From NCBI GenBank assembly GCA_947588325.1, contig CANPYH010000023.1:1-15101 (forward strand): a stretch of DNA of 15,101 nt, written 5' to 3'. Position numbers and translations under genes: made by a program. Source of the stretch: an uncultured Clostridia bacterium. Its GTDB lineage: Bacteria; Bacillota; Clostridia; Christensenellales; Pumilibacteraceae. Numbering within the stretch: position 1 is the first letter of the stretch; each line of letters starts with the position of its first letter. A model generated the notes under the pieces. The model saw only the letters and a program-made list of their open reading frames with translations, had not been told where the DNA came from and made no database searches. This document shows, piece after piece, positions 1 through 4,819 of the stretch.

Positions 1-249
1 GATATAAAGCGGGTATGCCGGCCCAACACTATCGAGATAGTTCGGGGACTTGCGCTTATTGCCGTCGTCGGACACGGCATGATACACGTCAAGGGCACCG
101 CTTCCCGCGTGTTCAAGAGCCTTTCGGACGCGGACATAAATATCCGCATGATAGACCAGGGCTCGAGCGAGCTTAATATAATAACGGCTGTTGATGACGG
201 AGACTACGAAAAAGCCATCTCCGCATTATACCGCGAATTTGCCCGTTAA
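1..249 (+). CDS. lysC: Aspartate kinase, C-terminal end (5' truncated)
   Basis: This is the last 82 codons of a gene that begins outside the window, in frame 1, ending at TAA 247-249. The translation holds an ACT domain: IAVVGHGM opens one beta-alpha unit, and INIRMIDQGSSELNI is the strongly conserved aspartokinase signature that forms the allosteric amino-acid site. Aspartate kinase phosphorylates aspartate to aspartyl-4-phosphate, the first step towards lysine, threonine, methionine and diaminopimelate; ACT domains of this family bind lysine or threonine as feedback inhibitors. The protein ends right after the ACT domain, so it is a monofunctional kinase and not a fusion to homoserine dehydrogenase. 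A strong terminator follows 35 bases later, so this gene ends its transcription unit. Which effector it senses cannot be told from this fragment. Confidence 0.9.
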   Translation, partial: DIKRVCRPNTIEIVRGLALIAVVGHGMIHVKGTASRVFKSLSDADINIRMIDQGSSELNIITAVDDGDYEKAISALYREFAR

Positions 250-283
250 CGACCGAGCGGTCGTAAGAGGGAAAAAGAGGGCG

Positions 284-318
284 GGAAGGTTCGGCTCAAA
301 AGTCGGACCTTCCTTTTT
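284..318 (+). terminator. Intrinsic terminator after aspartate kinase
   Basis: A 13-bp stem (arms 284-296 and 301-313, two G-U pairs) with a CAAA loop is followed by five T at 314-318. It lies 34 bases after the stop codon. Confidence 0.9.
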
Positions 319-396
319 GCATTCTATGCGCAATTAAGTTTGTGCATGCCGATTGTGTTTGCGCTTAACCGCGAAGGTAAACTCGGTTACGTATAT

Positions 397-427
397 AAAA
401 AACGCCCGACGGTATATACCGCCGAGC
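397..427 (-). terminator. Intrinsic terminator of rpsT
   Basis: On the minus strand, arms 427-418 and 413-404 form a 10-bp stem (two G-U pairs) around an ATAT loop. One base (403) separates the stem from six T, seen as A 397-402 on the plus strand. It lies about 40 bases beyond the rpsT stop and converges on the aspartate kinase terminator. The 250-469 gap holds only these two terminators. Confidence 0.8.
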
Positions 428-469
428 GATCCTCATCATTTCTTTCACAAAAAGAGATTTTATCCGATA

Positions 470-922
470 TTATTCTTCTTTCTTGGCCTTCTTTGCGGGC
501 TTCTTTGCCTTGGGCTCTTCTTTCTTCGCCGCCGCGGCTTTCTCCGCCTTCATAGCGGCTCTCTCTGCGCGCTCTGCCTCTGCTTTCTCGCGGGCTGCCT
601 GCGCTCTCTCCGCTGCCAAAGTCTTGTTGTCCTTCTTGATCTTGATCTCGATCTTGCCGCTCTTAACTCCGTCGAGACGGGCGGAGAGGCGGGACTTCTT
701 GTTATTGGCGTTACTCTTGTGTATAATACCCTTGGCGGCGGCTTCGTCTATAACGGACATAACGCTCGGAAGCATTTTCTCTGCTTCTTCGAGCTGAAGC
801 GTATCGATAAAGTTGTTGAACTTTTTGACGGCGTTGCGCATTTCCGAACGCATAGCTTTATTTTCAGCCGCTTTCTTTTCGGTCACAAGCACTCTTTTCT
901 TTGCTGACTTGATGTTAGGCAC
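470..922 (-). CDS. rpsT: 30S ribosomal protein S20 with long C-terminal tail
   Basis: S20 binds 16S rRNA early in 30S assembly. Residues 1-86 match the family throughout: MPNIKSAKKRVLVTEKKA at the N-terminus, the central AVKKF helix, and the AAAKGIIHKSNANNKKSRLS signature at about 61-80. The usual protein is about 85-90 residues; this one is 150. Residues 87-150 add a short basic strand-like piece (KIEIKIKKDN) and then a low-complexity, probably helical tail of Ala, Glu, Lys and Arg ending in Lys-rich sequence. The start is GTG (922-920), chosen because the family begins MxNIKSAKKR and an AGGAG site sits 7 bases upstream. The gene is divergent from gpr, as in Bacillus subtilis, and has its own promoter and terminator. 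The tail is in frame with no sign of a frameshift. Confidence 0.95.
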   Translation of the reverse strand: MPNIKSAKKRVLVTEKKAAENKAMRSEMRNAVKKFNNFIDTLQLEEAEKMLPSVMSVIDEAAAKGIIHKSNANNKKSRLSARLDGVKSGKIEIKIKKDNKTLAAERAQAAREKAEAERAERAAMKAEKAAAAKKEEPKAKKPAKKAKKEE

Positions 923-965
923 GATTTTTCTCCTGATTGATTGTCCTTATTTTTTTAACTGTTAT

Positions 966-994
966 ATTCTATCATAAACAAAATGCGAAATCAA
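966..994 (-). promoter_or_regulatory. Sigma-A promoter of rpsT
   Basis: On the minus strand TTGATT (994-989) and TAGAAT (971-966) are separated by 17 bases. Transcription would start near 959, giving a leader of about 35 bases that contains the AGGAG site. Confidence 0.7.
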
Positions 995-1032
995 GTAAAA
1001 AATCACACTTTTACGCGCAAATTATAAATATT

Positions 1033-1773
1033 ATGAACAAATATATTCGCACGGACATTGCCGCGGAAGTGATTAAAGCGCGGGGAAGGACATACGACGG
1101 GGTGTGTAAAGTCAGCGAGATAACGCTGACCGCCGCCCAAGCCGCCAGATACGGCAAGGGTGAGGGGCGTTATGTAACGCTGGAAACCGACGCTATCGAG
1201 GGGTATTCGGAGTATGACAAGGTCAGGCTCGCTCGGGCGGTGAAGCGGGAGCTGGTGAAAATGTTGAAGGCCTCCTCCCGCGTGCTGGTCGTCGGGCTGG
1301 GTAACGAGAAGCTGACGGCGGACGCCCTCGGCGCGGCGGTGTGCGAGCGGCTGGAAGTGGGCGAGTCGCTCAAAGCGCTCAAAGCGGGCGTGGCGGGGAC
1401 GACGGGGATCGAGAGCTTCGACATAGTCAAGGGCGTGACCGAGCGCATTGCCCCGACGGCGGTTATTGCGGTGGACAGCCTCGCCGCGGCTTCGACGGCG
1501 CGGGTATGCCGCGTTATCCAGCTCTCCGACGCGGGCATAACCCCGGGGAGCGGCGTGTCCAACCACAGGGAGCGGCTGTCGGCGGAAACTCTCGGCGTTC
1601 CCGTCATATCGATAGGCGTGCCCCTCGTCGTTTACGCCTCGACCATAATCCGCGACGGAGGCGGGGACGGGAGCGAGTACGAGTCGCTTATAGTCACGCC
1701 CAAGGACATAGATCGGCTGGTAGCGGAGTGCGCTTCGGTAATTTCCGCGGCGATAAACTCCTGTATCGCTTGA
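1033..1773 (+). CDS. gpr: Germination protease GPR, short form
   Basis: GPR is the A25-family endopeptidase that degrades small acid-soluble spore proteins at germination. The 246-residue product has the family's landmarks in order: RTDIAAE at the N-terminus, YVTLE (47-51), VVGLGN with TADALG (86-100), GTTGIES (123-129), AVDSLAA (146-152), QLSDAGITPGSGVSNHR (163-179) and IVTPKDID (220-227). The two conserved aspartates of the family probably correspond to D97 and D148. Bacillus GPR is about 370 residues; here the segment between the IIRDGG region and VTPKDID is nearly absent. The ATG at 1033 is used because RTDIAAE lies just after it; an upstream in-frame ATG at 937 would overlap the rpsT promoter. 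No SD site precedes 1033. The gene next to divergent rpsT is a conserved neighbourhood, and its presence implies a spore former. Confidence 0.92.
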   Translation: MNKYIRTDIAAEVIKARGRTYDGVCKVSEITLTAAQAARYGKGEGRYVTLETDAIEGYSEYDKVRLARAVKRELVKMLKASSRVLVVGLGNEKLTADALGAAVCERLEVGESLKALKAGVAGTTGIESFDIVKGVTERIAPTAVIAVDSLAAASTARVCRVIQLSDAGITPGSGVSNHRERLSAETLGVPVISIGVPLVVYASTIIRDGGGDGSEYESLIVTPKDIDRLVAECASVISAAINSCIA

Positions 1774-1799
1774 CTTTGGCGGAGGCTTTATAATATAAT
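1770..1799 (+). promoter_or_regulatory. Promoter of gltX, very close to the start codon
   Basis: TTGACT (1770-1775) and TATAAT (1794-1799) are spaced by 18 bases. The -35 overlaps the end of gpr (stop TGA 1771-1773). The ATG at 1809 is only nine bases after the -10, so the mRNA would have a leader of about 0-5 bases. Confidence 0.65.
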
Positions 1800-1808
1800 A
1801 CGCGTATT

Positions 1809-3275
1809 ATGAAGGTACGCACAAGGTTCGCTCCGTCACCCACGGGGTATTTGCACATCGGCGGTATGAGGACGGCGCTCTACGCCTATCTGTTCGCCAA
1901 ACAGCGCGGCGGGGACTTTATCCTGCGCCTCGAGGACACGGACAGGGAACGTCTCGTCGGCGACGCGGCACAGAAGATATACGACTCCATGAAAGAGGCG
2001 GGGCTTAACTACGACGAAGGCCCCGACGTCGGCGGCGACTACGGTCCGTATATACAGTCCGAGCGGCGGGACATATACTTAACCTACGCGGATAAGCTCA
2101 TTGAGAGCGGCGACGCGTATTATTGTTTCTGCACCAAGGAGCGGCTGGACGAAATGCACGCTTCGGGCGCGACGAAGTACGACAAAAAGTGCCTCGGTCT
2201 GCCCCTTGAAGAGGCGAAGAAACGGGTCGCGGCGGGCGAGCCTTATGTCATCAGACAGAACGTGCCGACGGAGGGGGAGTACACCTTCCACGACGGCGTG
2301 TTCGGCGACGTGACCGTGCCCTATGCCGACCTCGAGGATAACGTGCTGATTAAGAGCGACGGACTTCCGACTTATAACTTCGCCAACGTCATCGACGACC
2401 ACCTTATGGGCATTACGCACGTTATACGCGGCGTTGAGTACCTCTCTTCCACGCCAAAATACGACCTTCTGTACAGGGCTTTGGGGTGGGAGCCGCCCGA
2501 GTATATCCACCTTCAGCCCATAATGCGGGACGCGCAACACAAGCTCTCCAAGCGTTACGGCGCGGCGAGCTATAAGGACTTCATAAACAAGGGCTATCTC
2601 AAAGACGCGATTGTCAACTATATAGCCCTGCTCGGCTGGAGCCCCAAAGATAACACCGAGAAGTTCAATATGCAATATATGATAGATAACTTCTCCGTTG
2701 AGGGGCTTTCGCACTCTCCGTCCATATTCGACGAGGCCAAACTGCGCTGGCTCAACGGCATATATATAAAGGAACTGTCGGAGGAAGAGTTTTACCAGCA
2801 TGCGCTGCCCTTCCTCGAACGCGTGGACTATCTCAAAGGCTACGACCTGAAATACCTTGCGGGGCTGCTCCACTCCCGCTGCGAGTCCTTCGCCGACGTC
2901 GGACCGAGCGAGTGCTTCGAGGATATGCGTAAGGAGGACGACCTCTCCGTCAACCTCACCGAGTTCCTGACTGCCTTCGACGCCCTTACGCCCGACTTAT
3001 TCGTCAACGCCAAGAACAAGACGGACGCGGCGGTGGCAAAGCAAATGCTGCCCGACCTGATCAAGCTGACCGAGGAGCATTGGGACGACCTCTATCCCGC
3101 GCTGGAAAACTACGCGGCGGAGAAGGGTGTTAAGAAGGGCGCGGTGCTGTGGATATATCGCATCGCTCTCACGGGCGCAACCGTAACCCCCGGCGGCGCA
3201 ACCGAAATGGCGACGCTGCTGGGCTATGACCGCGCGCTCGAACGCCTGCATAAGGCGCTGTCCTTGCTCGGTTAA
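1809..3275 (+). CDS. gltX: Glutamyl-tRNA synthetase
   Basis: Class I aminoacyl-tRNA synthetase that charges tRNA-Glu, and in bacteria lacking GlnRS often tRNA-Gln as well. The 488-residue product has the usual length and order of parts. FAPSPTGYLHIGGMRTALY at residues 8-26 carries the HIGH motif, here HIGG. EDTDRER follows at about 41-47, and CFC at about 107-109 with a later single Cys is a partly kept zinc-site region. GLPTYNFANVIDDHLMGI and RGVEYLSSTPKY are GluRS family blocks, and KLSKR at 245-249 is the KMSKS loop. The C-terminal third is the helical anticodon-binding part. The start is ATG 1809, since MKVRTRFAPSP is the normal N-terminus. No SD lies at usable distance (GGAGG at 1781-1785 is 23 bases away). 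I cannot tell from sequence whether it is discriminating or non-discriminating. Confidence 0.97.
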   Translation: MKVRTRFAPSPTGYLHIGGMRTALYAYLFAKQRGGDFILRLEDTDRERLVGDAAQKIYDSMKEAGLNYDEGPDVGGDYGPYIQSERRDIYLTYADKLIESGDAYYCFCTKERLDEMHASGATKYDKKCLGLPLEEAKKRVAAGEPYVIRQNVPTEGEYTFHDGVFGDVTVPYADLEDNVLIKSDGLPTYNFANVIDDHLMGITHVIRGVEYLSSTPKYDLLYRALGWEPPEYIHLQPIMRDAQHKLSKRYGAASYKDFINKGYLKDAIVNYIALLGWSPKDNTEKFNMQYMIDNFSVEGLSHSPSIFDEAKLRWLNGIYIKELSEEEFYQHALPFLERVDYLKGYDLKYLAGLLHSRCESFADVGPSECFEDMRKEDDLSVNLTEFLTAFDALTPDLFVNAKNKTDAAVAKQMLPDLIKLTEEHWDDLYPALENYAAEKGVKKGAVLWIYRIALTGATVTPGGATEMATLLGYDRALERLHKALSLLG

Positions 3276-3296
3276 GCGGGCATCGTCCGTATTTCG

Positions 3297-3335
3297 GCAT
3301 AACCGCGAGACTACATAACAGACCGCATAACCGCG
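3297..3335. repeat. Short direct repeat downstream of gltX
   Basis: GCATAACCGCG occurs at 3297-3307 and 3325-3335, 28 bases apart, and a shortened form (GCATAACGC) recurs inside the hairpin at 3412-3420. No clear terminator for gltX is visible in 3276-3394; nothing else was recognised there. Confidence 0.35.
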
Positions 3336-3394
3336 GAGCCGCCTGATATTAACGCCGAAAAGAAACATTTTTAATACCTAAAAATTTGACACCG

Positions 3395-3429
3395 AAAAAA
3401 GAAACCCCGAGGCATAACGCTTCGGGGTT
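3395..3429 (-). terminator. Intrinsic terminator of the lipoprotein gene
   Basis: On the minus strand an 11-bp stem (arms 3429-3419 and 3413-3403, one G-U pair) with a five-base loop is followed by T3 (from A 3402 of the plus strand onward) and then a T-rich run to 3395. It lies about 35 bases past the lipoprotein stop codon. Confidence 0.8.
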
Positions 3430-3452
3430 CTCACATAAGGAGGTATCACAAC

Positions 3453-3494
3453 ATGAAACAAGCTAATCGCCCTTGTCCATTGTGTAATCGCTGA
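3453..3494 (+). CDS. Possible 13-codon small ORF with strong SD
   Basis: ATG 3453 opens MKQANRPCPLCNR and stops at TGA 3492-3494. A perfect AAGGAGGT (3437-3444) sits eight bases upstream, better than the SD of most genes in the window. A CPLC pair is the only notable feature. It overlaps the last 32 bases of the lipoprotein gene on the opposite strand. TTGACA at 3386-3391 could be a -35, but no acceptable -10 follows at normal spacing. It may be a real micropeptide, a remnant of a lost gene, or chance. No function can be assigned. Confidence 0.25.
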   Translation: MKQANRPCPLCNR

Positions 3495-4734
3495 TTGTGC
3501 CGACGGTGACGTATTTGATTACGCCGTTCTCCGCCGCGTCCGTCTCGGTGAAGCTGAGCAGAACTTTATTCGTGGATTGCCCGACGCCCTTGAATGCGGG
3601 CTGTGCGTATACAAGGCTCTTGGCGGGGCCGTGGTTGGCGTCGCTCGCCTGATATGCGACGATATACGCGACCATCTCGTATCCCTTTACGTGGAAGCGA
3701 GGTTTGCCTTTGGAATCGTTGACCTGCTTACCCTCCGAGTTAAGATACTCTTCGCCGCCTTCATAATAAGTAATGCCGTCGACGAACTTGTCGATAAAGG
3801 TCTTATCCACGTCCACGCCCTCGATCGTGCCCGCGCCGCTGCTGAAAGTAATGTTGCGCGACTTGGCTCCGTAAAGTCCGTCGTGAACGGCGTTGTGTAT
3901 CACGAGGTTAGTCGTGCCGCCAGCGTCGATAGTGGAGTGCGAACGGATAACGGCGTAAAGCGCGTCCTGATCGTACGCTTCGAGGTTCTTCTTGATCTCC
4001 GTCTCGACCACCGTTCTCTTCGTCGTATCATTGATATCGAAGTAGGAGAGAAGGTTCTTTCTGTTAATATAGTCGGTCAGCGTATCGTAAGAGGTATCGT
4101 AAACGCTCTTGTCGGACACATCGTCCGCAGCGGTCGTATCGTCGGGCTCATTGAGCGGCTCTGCAATCACTTCGTCGGGGTCGGTTTTTGCCGATTGCAT
4201 ATCGACCGACTTGGCGGAGAACACGGGCATAAGAGAGGACGTTTTCATAAGCACGACTGCGCTCATGGTATCCGTCTTACCCGAATGCTCGCCCGCAACG
4301 TAGGTCAGCGAGTATTCCCAGGAAAACAGGGTATAGGTGTTGGGAACGGAGGACAGTTTTTTGTCCGTTTCGCTGCCCAAATTATTCTTGAAATAGCTGT
4401 CAAACGCGGTGTTGTCGCAAAGAGCCTTGAATACGTCGGACTGATAGATATTGCCCGCAACGGTCTCCGTCGTCATGGTGTATGTGCCCTCGGCATCGAC
4501 CGTGCCTTCGTCCATGGTGACATTGGCGCCGTCGCTGAGATTAGCCTTGAAGCCCGTGCGTCTTTCGAGGGTATAAGTCACTTTTTCGTAGTTGCTGAGA
4601 TTGGACCAGGGCTTTTCGGTCAGTATGGGCGCAACGCTTTGTCCGCCGCAACCGGTGATATCGGTTATACTGCACCCGAACAAAAAGACGGATGACAGGA
4701 CGATACACGCGATAGCCGCAATAATTTTCTTCAT
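3463..4734 (-). CDS. Lipoprotein of unknown function
   Basis: The 423-residue product begins with a classic lipoprotein signal: MKK, a hydrophobic stretch, and the lipobox L18-F19-G20-C21, so the mature protein should be anchored to the outer face of the membrane by Cys21. The rest is hydrophilic, rich in Thr, Ser, Asp and Tyr, and looks largely beta-type, with an acidic low-complexity linker at about 185-210 (DEVIAEPLNEPDDTTAADD) separating two halves. No enzymatic motif or known domain was recognised. The ATG at 4734-4732 is preferred over an in-frame GTG at 4740, because GGAGGA (4746-4741) lies six bases before the ATG but directly abuts the GTG. It has its own promoter and terminator and is divergent from addB. 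A substrate-binding or cell-surface role is possible but unsupported. Confidence 0.85.
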   Translation of the reverse strand: MKKIIAAIACIVLSSVFLFGCSITDITGCGGQSVAPILTEKPWSNLSNYEKVTYTLERRTGFKANLSDGANVTMDEGTVDAEGTYTMTTETVAGNIYQSDVFKALCDNTAFDSYFKNNLGSETDKKLSSVPNTYTLFSWEYSLTYVAGEHSGKTDTMSAVVLMKTSSLMPVFSAKSVDMQSAKTDPDEVIAEPLNEPDDTTAADDVSDKSVYDTSYDTLTDYINRKNLLSYFDINDTTKRTVVETEIKKNLEAYDQDALYAVIRSHSTIDAGGTTNLVIHNAVHDGLYGAKSRNITFSSGAGTIEGVDVDKTFIDKFVDGITYYEGGEEYLNSEGKQVNDSKGKPRFHVKGYEMVAYIVAYQASDANHGPAKSLVYAQPAFKGVGQSTNKVLLSFTETDAAENGVIKYVTVGTISDYTMDKGD

Positions 4735-4766
4735 ATCCACTCCTCCGAGTTGGAACTTACTCGGTC

Positions 4767-4795
4767 ATTGTACCATAAATAACTTGATTTGTCAC
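4767..4795 (-). promoter_or_regulatory. Promoter of the lipoprotein gene
   Basis: On the minus strand GTGACA (4795-4790) and TACAAT (4772-4767) are spaced by 17 bases. The predicted start near 4760 gives a leader of about 25 bases. A 6-bp inverted repeat (4745-4750 with 4759-4764) overlaps the start site and the first two G of the SD. Its -35 directly abuts the -35 of addB. Confidence 0.7.
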
Positions 4796-4812
4796 CTTAA
4801 TTCGGGTATTAT
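4784..4812 (+). promoter_or_regulatory. Promoter of addB, predicting a leaderless mRNA
   Basis: TTGATT (4784-4789) and TATTAT (4807-4812) are spaced by 17 bases. The ATG at 4820 starts seven bases after the -10 end, at about the usual +1 position, and no SD precedes it. Confidence 0.65.
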
Positions 4813-4819
4813 ATTATGT

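Noticed and set aside
251..262. Short palindrome GACCGAGCGGTC after aspartate kinase
   Set aside because: Five-base arms with a two-base loop, no T-run; the terminator at 284-318 accounts for the 3' end.
937..1032. Upstream in-frame start for gpr
   Set aside because: It would add 32 residues absent from the family and overlap the rpsT promoter; the ATG at 1033 gives the expected RTDIAAE start.
3577..4695. Long open frame (372 codons) on the plus strand
   Set aside because: It lies wholly antisense to the lipoprotein gene, whose signal peptide, SD, promoter and terminator are all present. It reads as an Arg/Val/His-rich shadow with no family features.
4745..4764. 6-bp inverted repeat in the lipoprotein leader as a thermosensor or riboswitch
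   Set aside because: The predicted transcription start (about 4760) falls inside the 5' arm, so the mRNA would lack part of the stem. It could still be an operator.
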